Source: Anoplopoma fimbria (Eukaryota; Chordata; Actinopteri; Perciformes; Anoplopomatidae). From it: DNA of 64,000 nucleotides. Location: the NCBI RefSeq assembly GCF_027596085.1, contig NC_072454.1, forward strand, positions 26,498,323 through 26,562,322. Direction: 5' to 3'. The notes beneath the pieces were generated by a model, which was not told the origin of the DNA, searched no databases, and saw nothing but the letters and a program-made list of their open reading frames with translations. A program made the position numbers and the translations under genes. Numbering within the stretch: the stretch's first letter is position 1; every line of letters starts with the position of its first letter. Of the stretch, positions 1 to 11,447 are shown piece after piece.

Positions 1-1203
1 AATAGCATGCAGTAATGAAGGATCCCTTGGTATCATAATATCCAAACGATATTGCTGAAGCATTACCAGCTATGATGGTGAAATTGGAATGCCCTGTTTG
101 GTGTTTGCTTGTCGTAACCAACAAAGCAGATGCTTTATTTGTTAAGAAGAAAGTCATTATTGGTATTTTTATAATTATTTTCTGTTCTCCATCTATTATG
201 CTAAGGATGAGCGAACTTGCAACGTTTTGTTTTTTAATAGCAGACATAGCAACTTTGCAATATTCATTTTGGGTCTTTTGCTCTCAGTTCCCCAAACTGT
301 ATGTATATCTAGACCACCATAGAAAAACAGCACTTTTCTAGCAAATTCTGAAATGTTTCACAGTAGTTGGATTGTTACAGATTTTGCAGCATCCAAATGT
401 AAACCTATAGAAGTGTACAGAGTCACTACACTACACAGAATGTATAATGCAGGTCAATTATGTCACAGTATAGATCATTTTACACATATAGTCATGGTCT
501 TATTCAAGACAATATCACCTGTACGTTTGATGTTCACTGCAATATACAGTTAGTTTCATATAAACACTCTGATTTTGCCGAGGAAAATAACTCTGGATTA
601 AGCTGTTGGGTAACTTTACAACTTTTAGAGCATAAAAATATAAATGAGGGCTTTTTCAGAGTTTGTATTGGGATGCTGACTTACCACAAGAAATTATCCT
701 GTGATTTACAGATGTCTCTTAATACATCCATGGCCACAGATTAATTGGGTTTCCAGTCCAAAATGGCAGCAGTGCTACAGCAGTGCCCTGTAGTGTTGGT
801 TTGCAAAGTAGAGTTTTGTCTCTTTGCTTCTTTACTCTTTGTTTCACCTGGACCCTATCATCCTATATTTTCCCAGTTTGACAGCTTTTGCAACAAATTA
901 CATGATGATTGGTTCATTTTGCATGCTGGTATCTGATGCTAGACCTTTAAGTACGTCACTCGTAGTCCGCACCTCTTGAATGTTTATTGTAGCCAAGGGA
1001 AGTCCAGTTTGCTCTGGTGGCCCAAGGCTATCATGGAGTTCCTGTTTCTGCAAGCAGGTTCGACTGGTTCCAGATCAGGCCTGTAAAAAAGAGGAGGCAT
1101 TTGTTACAGTGAGCTACTGGCTTTTTACAGTATTTATTTTGAACATCAGGGACACTACTTTGGTTTGCATCACAGCAGCTCAGCCCTGGAGTGTGAGAAA
1201 ACA
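1..1203. other. Left flank, no gene recognised
   Basis: AT-rich sequence with only short, unrelated open frames in both strands (all under 100 codons) and no family motif or convincing splice-bounded exon. I see no known repeat family here. It ends at the TA dinucleotide (1204-1205) used as target site by the adjacent transposon. Confidence 0.5.
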
Positions 1204-1205
1204 TA

Positions 1206-1418
1206 CAGTGGGGCAAAAAAGTATTTAGTCAGCCACCAATTGTGCAAGTTCTCCCACTTAAAAAGATGAGAGAGGCCTGTCATTTTCATCATAGGTATAC
1301 CTAAACTATGAGAGACAAAATGAGAAAAAAAAAATCCTGAAAATCACATTGTCTGATTTTTAAAGAATATATTTGCAAATTATGGTGGAAAATAAGTATT
1401 TGGTCAATAACAAAAGTT
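1206..1418 (+). repeat. Left terminal inverted repeat of the Tc1 element
   Basis: Starts cagtggggcaaaaaagtatt and runs to the inner direct repeat around 1389-1406. Its outer direct repeat (1220-1233) and inner direct repeat both contain agtattt(a/g)gtca, the expected binding sites for the paired HTH domains. The 3' end of the transposase gene lies 5 bp inside. Confidence 0.9.
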
Positions 1419-1422
1419 CATC

Positions 1423-2445
1423 TCAATACTTTGTTATATACCCTTTGTTGGCAATGACAGAGGTCAAACGTTTTCTGTAAGTCTTCACAAGCTTTTCACA
1501 CACTGTTGCTGGTATTTTGGCCCATTCCTCCATGCAGACCTCCTCTAGAGCAGTGATGTTTTGGGGCTGTCGCTGGGCAACACGGACTTCCAACTCCCTC
1601 CACAGGTTTTCTATGGGGTTGAGATCTGGAGACTGGCTAGGCCACTCCAGGACCTTGAGATGCTTCTTACGAAGCCACTCCTTGGTTGCCCGGGCGGTGT
1701 GTTTGGGATCATTGTCATGCTGAAAGACCCAGCCACGTTTCATCTTCAATGCCCTTGCTGATGGAAGGAGGTTTTCACTCAAAATCTCACGATACATGGC
1801 CCCATTCATTCTTTCCTTTACACGGATCAGTCGTCCTGGTCCCCTTGCAGAAAAACAGCCCCAAAGCATGATGTTTCCACCCCCATGCTTCACAGTAGGT
1901 ATGGTGTTCTTTGGATGCAACTCGGCATTCTTTCTCCTCCAAACACGACGAGTTGAGTTTTTACCAAAAAGTTCTATTTTGGTTTCATCTGACCATATGA
2001 CATTCTCCCAATCCTCTTCTGGATCATCCACATGCTCTCTAGCAACCTTCAGACGGGCCTGGACATGTACTGGCTTAAGCAGGGGGACACGTCTGGCACT
2101 GCAGGATCTGAGTCCCTGGCGGCGTAGTGTGTTACTGATGGTAGCCTTTGTTACTTTGGTCCCAGCTCTCTGCAGGTCATTCACTAGGTCCCCCCGTGTG
2201 CTTCTGGGAGTTTTGTTCACCGTACTTGTGATCATTTTGGCCCCACGGGGTGAGATCTTGCGTGGAGCCCCAGATCGAGGGAGATTATCAGTGGTCTTGT
2301 ATGTCTTCCATTTTCTAATAATTGCTCCCACAGTTGATTTCTTCACACCAAGCTGCTTACCTATTGCAGATTCAGTCTTCCCAGCCTGGTGCAGGTCTAC
2401 AGTTTTGTTTCTGGTGTCCTTTGACAGCTCTTTGGTCTTGGCCAT
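1423..2445 (-). CDS. Tc1-type transposase, intact 340 aa
   Basis: Cut-and-paste DNA transposase that binds the terminal repeats and moves the element into TA sites; it acts in the nucleus. The length of 340 residues is normal for the family. The N-terminal half (about 1-125) has two helix-turn-helix (paired-like) regions separated by a GRPR-like basic link near residues 56-63 (PRSGAPRK). The catalytic domain shows all three acidic residues: D153 in WSDETK, D244 in QHDNDPKHT and E279 in NPIENLW. The last two are separated by 34 residues, so this is a DD34E enzyme with the same triad numbering as Sleeping Beauty. A glycine-rich loop ([10 protein letters not shown]) spans 187-196. There is no frameshift or stop. 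The start is the ATG giving MAKTKELSK, the usual Tc1 N-terminus. An open frame on the opposite strand is a shadow. Confidence 0.95.
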   Translation of the reverse strand: MAKTKELSKDTRNKTVDLHQAGKTESAIGKQLGVKKSTVGAIIRKWKTYKTTDNLPRSGAPRKISPRGAKMITSTVNKTPRSTRGDLVNDLQRAGTKVTKATISNTLRRQGLRSCSARRVPLLKPVHVQARLKVAREHVDDPEEDWENVIWSDETKIELFGKNSTRRVWRRKNAELHPKNTIPTVKHGGGNIMLWGCFSARGPGRLIRVKERMNGAMYREILSENLLPSARALKMKRGWVFQHDNDPKHTARATKEWLRKKHLKVLEWPSQSPDLNPIENLWRELEVRVAQRQPQNITALEEVCMEEWAKIPATVCEKLVKTYRKRLTSVIANKGYITKY

Positions 2446-2610
2446 AGTGGAGTTTGGAGTGTGACTGTTTGAGGTTGTGGACAGGTGTCTTTTATACTGA
2501 TAACAAGTTCAAACAGGTGCCATTAATACAGGTAACGAGTGGAGGACAGAGGAGCCTCTTAAAGAAGAAGTTACAGGTCTGTGAGAGCCAGAAATCTTGC
2601 TTGTTTGTAG

Positions 2611-2796
2611 GTGACCAAATACTTATTTTACCGAGGAATTTACCAATTAATTCATTAAAAGTCCTACAATGTGATTTCCTGGATTCTTTCCCCCCATTCT
2701 GTCTCTCATAGTTGAAGTGTACCTATGATGAAAATTACAGGTGTCTCATCTTTTTAAGTGGGAGAACTTGCACAATTGGTGGCTGACTAAATACTG
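2611..2796 (-). repeat. Right terminal inverted repeat, 13 bp shorter at the tip
   Basis: The reverse complement matches the left repeat over most of its length, with scattered mismatches. At the tip the left repeat reads cag-tggggcaaaaaag-tattt while this end reads cag-tattt, so 13 bp next to the cleavage end are missing although the terminal CAG and flanking TA are kept. Confidence 0.85.
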
Positions 2797-2798
2797 TA

Positions 2799-4666
2799 TA
2801 TTGTCCATTATTGCCACATAGTCAGAAGTGCTGCAGTTTGCCGGCGGGTTTGTCTCAGCAGGAGGCTGGTGCTCTTTCAAATGAATCCTGGACTGCAGCC
2901 ACATCTCACCATGACTCAGCTTAAATCCACGGGGTAACTCTCCCACTCCTCCAGGCATACCTCCGGCCTGACTCTCCAACCCCCTCCTCTGTCCGCTGGG
3001 TCCGTGCCAGGCCCCCGTCAGGAGAGAGGGAGGGGCTGAAGAGCCAGCAGCCCTCCACCTCCCGACAGATTCCTACACTTCTAAACCCCTCAAATAAAGA
3101 GAAGCCACAGTTCATCCACACTCAGACCCCGCCTCTCTGTCAAAAAGAATAGCTCCCTGTATCTCCTTCTGCCAGGAACCTGTCACAGTCTTCTTCTTGC
3201 CCAACAGTCACTGAACTTTCACCACTTTTCCACCCCAAAAAATGCTTTTTCTTTCCCTCCATGCTAGCTTTTTTTCACAGCAGTCAAATAACTGTCATTC
3301 AATCTCTTTTTAGGTTTTCTTCAACCAACAAAGGAAACAGGCACAGCTCATTTTCAGTGGTTTTGCCCCTGTTCCATTTAAATCCAAAAGGATGAGACAC
3401 CACCACTAAAACAAGGGACACTAAAGTTTGGCCTTTTTCAGGGAAATATCTGGAACTGATTTAAGATTTTTCAACGTACCATACTTCTTTGACAAATTTA
3501 GAGGAAACAGAAAACAGGATGAAATGATTTTACCTATTATATCTTTTTAAATATTCAAATATGAGAATCTGTGTGTCTATATTTTGACATTTTAACATCA
3601 TCAGAATGATGTTTTGTCGTGAAAGTCTTCACGGAGTAGGAATGAAAATTGCAGTTTGGCTGAGTTTTAAATCCATCATTAATATTTCTCTTCTTTTCTG
3701 TCTTAGTAAATCTAAATAAGCCTCCAAGCAGTGTGGTATATACTTAAAGTACAAATCATGTGATCCAGAATAAGCATATTCATTTATTTCAGGTAGTTGT
3801 CTTTTTAGTCAATGATATAATTAACAGAGAATGATAGTGGAATTTGAGGGCCGGAGGACCAAAAATGAATCAACCGGAGACATCTGGCAGAGTACGAGGT
3901 GAGGTGTTAACTCCTTACTCTGTAGGAAAGGGTGACGTAGCAACTGAAGATGTGCTTAATACCTTCATCAGTAACCACCCGGGTGGTGTTACCTTGTAAA
4001 GCCAAAAATTATCTCTGAAACACAGCTGGAGTGACTTTGCCTCTTTGGGGTTGACTAGGGATGAGTTCACGTTGCATCAGTATATGTATGGATTAATGCT
4101 TGCTGGTGTAAGGTGCTTTCAGGGGCCAGATAACTAGAAAAGTTCCATTCAAACATAGTCCCATCTCCGACACTCCAACAGACGGTGTTTGAGGAGGGAC
4201 AGGCCAAAAATCCAGCAGGTACAACACCAACCTGTTCAGTCCAATTAGTGCTGTATTCATTGACAAAGGTCCAGGTCTCTCAATCAGCGTTCCAGTTCAA
4301 CCCAAAGGTGTGTGATGTGGTTATTGTCAGGGCTCTCTGCAGGCCAGTAAAGTTCTTCCAAACAAAACTGGGAGTACCATTTCTTTATGGACCGGGCTTG
4401 ATGCCTTCCCTCAACCATTAACACAATGTTGGAAGAACACGGTTGTATAAAATATCATTGCATGCTGCAGCATTAAGACTTTCATGCATTGGATGCAAGC
4501 AGCCGAGACCAAAGCAGAAAAAACTGTTCCCAAATGAAATTAAAGGAAAGTATGAGGAGAGGGGTCATGAGTTGTATTTTCACTTTGTGTTGATCTGGTG
4601 CATATTATGGTCCATATAAAGTTTATAGATACTACACAGCACAAAGTGTAGTCTGTAGTGTATGCC
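2799..4666 (-). other. 3' flank or 3' UTR of the six-exon gene
   Basis: Lies directly downstream of the stop codon at 4667 on the minus strand and probably contains its 3' untranslated region. A minus-strand AATAAA occurs at 3788-3783, about 880 bases after the stop, and is a candidate polyadenylation signal; this is inference. The part at about 2820-3130 is richer in G+C than its surroundings but holds no exon I can defend. Confidence 0.35.
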
Positions 4667-4792
4667 TTACATGTAGAGTTGTGGGCAGGACATCTTCAGT
4701 GAGGCTGAAGTCAGTCCCAGCCTGCTTTGGTTCCTCGTCTTAGTTTTCCTCACCAGGTCTTTGACTCTGCCCCATGTGTAGTTTTCACTCAG
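4667..4792 (-). CDS. Exon 6, terminal exon with stop codon
   Basis: Begins after the acceptor ctttttgttcag and codes 41 residues, LSENYTWGRVKDLVRKTKTR then NQSRLGLTSASLKMSCPQLYM, followed by TAA at 4669-4667. The WGRVKDLVRK block parallels the WDKVKVLLNRI block near the C-terminus of C8orf58 as I recall it. The basic C-terminus would be soluble. Confidence 0.8.
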   Translation of the reverse strand: MSENYTWGRVKDLVRKTKTRNQSRLGLTSASLKMSCPQLYM

Positions 4793-7700
4793 CTGAACAA
4801 AAAGACACAAGGACAACAATTGACTTTCAGTTTTGACAAGTGACCAAAGTTCTAGAGCCCTGCCAGCAGCCCCCACTGGCCTCAATGTTTGTTAAGGTGT
4901 GTTCAGACAGTAGATGAGGGTAATTTGTGCAAAGTTAACCGTTGGACATTTTGTGCAGTCCATGTTGTTTTTTCCAAAACAGCCAAATGTACATAACCGA
5001 TAACCTAGCTAGCATTGGTTGCACTGACTGTGTCTGTTGGAGTGTGTCTTTGTGTGTGTTTTTTTGTCACAACTCATCATGAACTTGAGTTCTTTCTGTT
5101 TTTTCCCTTCAGTCTATCGGTTTTGTCTTCTCATCTCGGTACGTTTGTACGGCCTATTCGTAAAGCCTTGATGTAAGGACAAATCCTTTATTTAATTTTC
5201 AACTCGTGCAGACTGATTAGAATCATATGTCTTTACACGATGGTCCTTTGTTACATAATACCAAGACACTGCAGAATGTGATTCTTGCAGTGGCCTACAG
5301 CATGAACACGTGACTGACCCTGCGCTGGGGAATGGATAGTCCTTCGGTGCTGTCCCCGAGGAAGGAGACCTCCCCCTCAGTGTAACTCCTTCGGTTCAAG
5401 CCTCTCCTCCACAGTGGGACGGGTGTCAAACCCTCACTGCTCAAATCTGAAACACAAATCACAAACAGGAGGTAGTCATGGTGTGTGTAACTACCACGTG
5501 TGTTTTGGAGGTTATTATCAGACTGTCGGTGATGTGTCGGTGTTTTTGTTCTGGTGCTCTGCACTGATCTGACGCCTGACATCACGCACACCTGTTTTCA
5601 TCCCCGGCTCTCTGACAGCAGCAAAGTGGGCAGTATGGAGGTCCACCGGCCATTAAATGCATCATCATCAATATTATTATTATTATTATTATTATTGTTG
5701 TTGTTGTTGTTGTTTGGCCACCTGAGGTCAATGGAGCCAGTAGAAAACATCTGACATATTATCACCTTATAAAGTTGTTGAGGGCATATTAACAAAGAAT
5801 GGCCTCATAGTTACACAGCAGTAATTACATGATCAGCAGAGGACCAACACTGCATATTGAGTCCAAGCCAGTGTCCTTAAATTGATAATTACATACTGCT
5901 GGGAAAGTTTGCATTAGGTTTGCCGAAACAATTTTACCGCCGGGTTATGTTCAGTGGCTTTTATTATCCAGTCCATGAAGCACGCACCTTATTGAACCAC
6001 ACAGAGGCCTAAAGGAGGTGGTTGGTGTTGAGGGTGAGAGTATAAAGAACAGGAATTTGACACCAGAGTGTGGAATTTGTGTCCTTTGGCCAAGAGCTGT
6101 TAGGCTTAGGTCAGTTAAAAGATTGTTGTTTTGATTAAATATTAGACAAACACGCCATGTCTCATGTAACCACTTATCTTTTCTACCAATTGTCCTGCCC
6201 ATAACCCACTGTTTAACATGGCCATATAGAAGTTATTAATGCTTTTGTTGCCACGAGTGGACATTAGGTAAGTACATAACACATTGTCAGTACAGCAGAT
6301 GCGTTCAGTATTAAGTTAATAAAAGACTCTTGAATAAACAAAACATAAGCCAGGAACAATAACTCTTAACATCTCTTTGGAAATGTATTAGCATATCTAC
6401 CATACAGTATCCTTTATGAGACAGGGTTGTTAAAGTTGTGTTTCTTTGGAGCCTAAGGAATATAAGCTTAATTAACTAACTAAGTTAGCTGTCTTTGGTC
6501 TGCATTAACTGTTTGCTACTGAGCAGGTAGTGTGCAGTAGCTCTTTCAGCTGAGAACAGCTGCTGATGGAAACCAGACTGATGAGACCATGATTTCCAAA
6601 CACCCATCCCAAAAAGACTTGGCCCGGTCCAGTCTATAAGTATCGTTACAAAGCCTGCTTGGAACAAGGAGGGGGTCAGCATGTACCTACTGCAAATGGT
6701 CACTCTGACATACAACATGTGTCAAAAGATATTCCTGTATTTAAATTTGTATGTCCCACATTTACTCTGTATGAGTTTGTTTTTTTAAGGTGAAGTGTTT
6801 GCTCACATGTTGGGATCCTTTACTCGCATGTTGAGAAGGGAGTGATGACTGTTATGACAAATGGTGATGGAACTCAGAACAGGCCTGTTTTTGCCTCTGT
6901 TCGCCCCACTCCCCAATCCTCCCACTTTTGTGTAAACACACCTCCCTTTATCATGCCCCTCTGCTTTAGAAAAGGATAAATCTGTATGTCTACAGCTGTT
7001 TCTCATGTTTTTGTATGTAAGGCTTTATTCACACCAAAGTAGTTGCAGTAAAAGCGCCGGCCAAACAGAACCAACTGTTGGAGAAACGCAACACAACTTC
7101 CCGCTGGGATGGCCTATCACTTAACTGGCTACAAGAAGAAGAGCAACATGAATAACCAAAAGACAATGGAGTATAACGTTATGTTTATGTTTAGTCACTC
7201 AATTTAGCCCTAAGCACCAGTTTACAACCCACCATATGATAGGCATCGCATCCTGGTTAGTTATTGAAAGCAAATGTGTTTATTTTAATGTCTATTCAGA
7301 GAATCAATCAGGAGCTAGCATACTATCAGCATGGCGTCACGTCTCTCACCAGTGCACAACCCTGCACTTATCGTTGCAACACCTTTGTTGATTTATTGTA
7401 AATTCAGCCTTAGTACATGAAAGTCAGTCAATACAGATTTGGAATATCTCTTTTTAAACTTTTGCATTGGGGTTTGACTCACTGGTAGAGCAGATTGTCC
7501 TTTAATTGGAAAATCGCCATTTCGATCCCTGGCTCCTTTGGTCCGCATGTCGAAATGTCCTTTGGCAAGATACTGAACCCCGAATTATTCCTGTAGACTG
7601 TGCCATCAGTGTGTGTGAATGGGTGAATGTTGACATGTAGTGTACATAATTTTAAATTGTTGGAAGACTAGAAAGGTTCTTTACATCTGCAAGTCCATTC

Positions 7701-10700
7701 GCCATTGCCTTTTTCTTTTTTGCCAGTGAATGCAACAACCCAAAATCCAACAGCAATGTAAACCATAACCTAACCCTAAGTCGTACCCCAACAGGTAGAA
7801 CCCTCTGAAAGGGCTCAATATGGAACCTTTAGAAAAGGTTCTACCAGGATCCAAAAAGGGGTATCCTATGGGAGCAAGACAATTAATCTTATATAGTTTT
7901 ACTTAACACATTTATTTCTAAGAGTGTACAACATTTAACCTTGCCCAGTCAGAGACATCAACTCCACTCACTGCACCTAATCTGGGCCCCCTTCTCTCCT
8001 GACTTCTCAACTTCTTCTCCAGATCCAGTTTCCTGCATATGAGAGGAAGAACTAAGACATTCCAGAGTCCACAGGACATCATGTGTTCCTGCCATAAGCA
8101 GGATGCCGGGAATTCCGCCCGTATCCCACTCGAGTCATAATTTCATCTTCCCCACGGGACCACCCAGCTGTCAGCCACGGTGACCTGCTCTGAAAACAAT
8201 AATGATAGCGTGAAACTTGAGTACTGCTAGAGCCTTTTAATAACATACCTACAGTAATAGATCCATTTCAGGAACATGTCAGACAAACTCTAAAATTAAA
8301 ACATTGATATGCAGTTGTGCGTGTGTGTTTGTTGACACATCCCACTAGGGTAGGTTATTAAATGCTGATTCTACTGGTAATTAAATGCGAAAGGTTAAAT
8401 AATGGTGGTTTCAGTGACCTATATAGAAAACAACTACCCTATGTCGCAGAGAAACAGTCTGTCCACTTAAGAATGAAGCCCAATGCTTTCACTGTACGAG
8501 ATGAAGATGCTCAGTCATTCATCCCTGCGGTTCCTGCTGCTGCTCGTTGGTTCCATAATTTCTACCAGATATGATCACATTGAACCCACCTAAGTAAAAT
8601 CTTGGCAACTGCAGTAAAAAGTCTGACAAAACCACAACGGACAACTTCCAGATTGTCTTACCCACCTTTTTCTAGAGGTAAAACCAAAATGAGCACGCTT
8701 CAAATCTGTCATTACACTGTAGAAGTGTTGGATGATCTAACAGTGTTGAAACCTCCTTTCCTAGGGCCGATTTAGGAGTTTTGCGCCAGACAGCAAAAAG
8801 CCATCTTTGACTCAGGAGACCGCTTATTGTTCCCCTAGTAAAACGAGAAGTCAATGGCAGTATAAAACAGGTGATAAAAGGCGTTCTAAAAAGTGTGAGT
8901 TACCGCAACGCGGTCATTATGAATGCAGCCATAACTCGATGCTGCAGCAGGATGAGAGATTAGCTGTGGACAAAGACAGAGGTGAACACTCACTCAATCA
9001 CAGACGCACAGACTCACATAGTCAAACACAAGACCAAACACATAATCTCTCCCCAAGCTTACGCCTGGCAGACAACAATAAGTATTTAGTGTGACCAAAT
9101 CAACGTTCTTCAACATGAGAAATGCTGCCAAAATAGGGTTGGGGTTTATGCTTTTGATACTAGCAGGTTGGACTACTGTAATGCCCTCTTCACTGGCCTA
9201 CTAAAAAAGTTGATAGTGAAACTTAAGCTAGTTCAGAACTCTCCCAGCAGACTTCTGACAAAGGAAAAGAGCACATTATTCCATTTGCAAATGGTAAATG
9301 GACTTGCATTTATATAGCACGTGACCCATTTACACACACATTCATACACTGATACCAGAGGCTGCCATGCAAGGATCCAACTGCTCATCAGGATCTTAAC
9401 TAATGCACATTGAGAAACAGCAATTTGGGGTCCAGTATCTTGCCTAAGTACCCTTTGATATGCGACTGGAGGAGGATCAACTCTACCTCTGAGCTACAGC
9501 CACATTGCATAAAACATCCTCTAACATTTCGGACTTTTAAATTCCTTATCAACCAACATGAGCTCTTAGGTCTTTTTACTGGAAGTTTAACAGTTCCTAC
9601 AGTAGCCCATAAAATGAGTGGGAAACATGCTTTTAGCTGCTACCCTTCCTGACACTCTGCCCAGCAACATTAGATATGCTGCTCTGCTGACATTTGTAAA
9701 AATCAACCGAAGATCTACTTTTTCAGACAATTATTTATGTAACATAGTACATTTTTATCTTTTTCATCATTAAATAGTGTAGGTCAAAGATGAAGCAGGA
9801 AGTGGGATGAACATCATGAGTACCCTTCTACAGAGTATCAGTGATATTGGTGACAAGAGGTGCCTATGAAAAGCCCAAAGGGTACTAAATGACAATATAC
9901 CAACAGTCAGATTATTTTCACCCTACTGCCGTCTGGCAAGAGATGGCAAAAAAAGGACTACAAACTGTATTCCGTTGTGCAACCCTGTTGTACAATCACA
10001 ACAAATGAACCTTGGACCTTGTATACAAAGGATAGTTTGGATTTACTAACAATTTGATTGTTTCACTGCTTGTGTTTCTTGCCTTGTCCATGGGACTTTT
10101 GTTGCATCTCATAACCCTCTCTCTGTCCCCGTTTCCAATGAGAATGATGGCTTTTATTTGAGCTGTCTTTGACATCATTAAGTGGCTTGTTGATTATTTA
10201 ACATCTTGAAAATGTATCTGCTAGACTGACCAGCACTCTCTAAATATTCTTTAGCATTTAGTTTGGCTTTGTATGGTGAAATATGTGTCATCCAACTCAC
10301 ACTTGTAGGACTATTTTCACTTTGAAAATATGTTCCTTACATACTGTACACAAAGAAAATAGTTTGGCTTAAGATATATGAACACAATGAATGGAAAAAA
10401 ATATCAAATCCCCAAACATTAATATCACATGCATCCAGAGAAGTGCTCACCATGTTTGCACACCAGTTTGTTCACCGGCACCTTTACTTAAAAGATGTTT
10501 GATGTTGTATCATTTCTCTATATTTTCCTTCCCTTTTCCAGCAAATTAAGTCTAATATGCCATAACATTACCTTCCCTGGTTGGTATGAGTGGAAGCCGG
10601 GTGACCTCATGGATGGTGGATAGGTCAGAGAGGGTTCCACTGGGTGACAAAAACTCACTTCTGGACTGTCTCTTCTGAATGTCCTGGAAAGCCAGGCTGG

Positions 10701-11369
10701 CTGCTCCACAGCTGCAGTGATGCTGGAAAAAGTCCTGTTCAGAATGATGGCATAAAGAAGACAAAAAAATATTTATAATGCAATATTCTTGATTTAGCAT
10801 TTTATATCATGGACTGCTACTAGTTGGGGGAAAAATCACCTCAAAATACATTGTAACATATGTCACAAATGTTGTCATGTTACAACTCTCAAAAAATAGT
10901 CCTGCTCATACTGTCCACTTAGAGGACACTTACACACCTGCTACTTGAAATGCTATTTTGTTTGTACTACCCAAAATGTCATACTTACAGAGAAAGTAAA
11001 ATAAATGTTCAAGACATTGTGTTACTATATTACCTTTATACACTCTTGTTGTCAGTATAAAAATGTCCATCTAATGACTCTCTACCAAAAACAAAGAACA
11101 ATACACTGAGTCATCCCAGAGCATTGGTCTAATTGAGGTTCACATCTTCCTTGTCATGTGAAAGGGGAATACAGTATGACATCACTTCCAGATGAAATGA
11201 CATGTATATTTAGTAATGTTTATTTAATGACTAATGACAGTCAAGATGGCAGTGAAGATAACAAAACAGGGATTTGTTCATTTCGTATCGTGCCTTAATT
11301 TTGTGGATCATGACATATTGGGTGTGGAAATAATCTGCAAATTGAAATAGCACATGAGCCATTCTTACA

Positions 11370-11447
<78 letters not shown>

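Larger units (their letters stand above)
1206..2796 (-). mobile_element. Tc1/mariner DNA transposon, nearly complete
   Basis: A 1591 bp element flanked by TA on both sides (1204-1205 and 2797-2798), the normal Tc1/mariner target duplication. Both ends carry long inverted repeats of about 185-210 bp. Each repeat has an outer aagtatttagtcag-like and an inner aagtatttggtca-like direct repeat, which is the IR/DR arrangement of fish Tc1 elements such as Sleeping Beauty. The transposase gene between them is on the minus strand and intact. The outermost right end lacks 13 bp that are present on the left. The uninterrupted gene suggests a fairly recent insertion. The wider family is widespread in fishes; I cannot assign the subfamily. 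Confidence 0.95.

Noticed and set aside
1796..2464. 222-codon plus-strand frame inside the Tc1 element
   Set aside because: It is the antisense shadow of the intact transposase and has no domain of its own.
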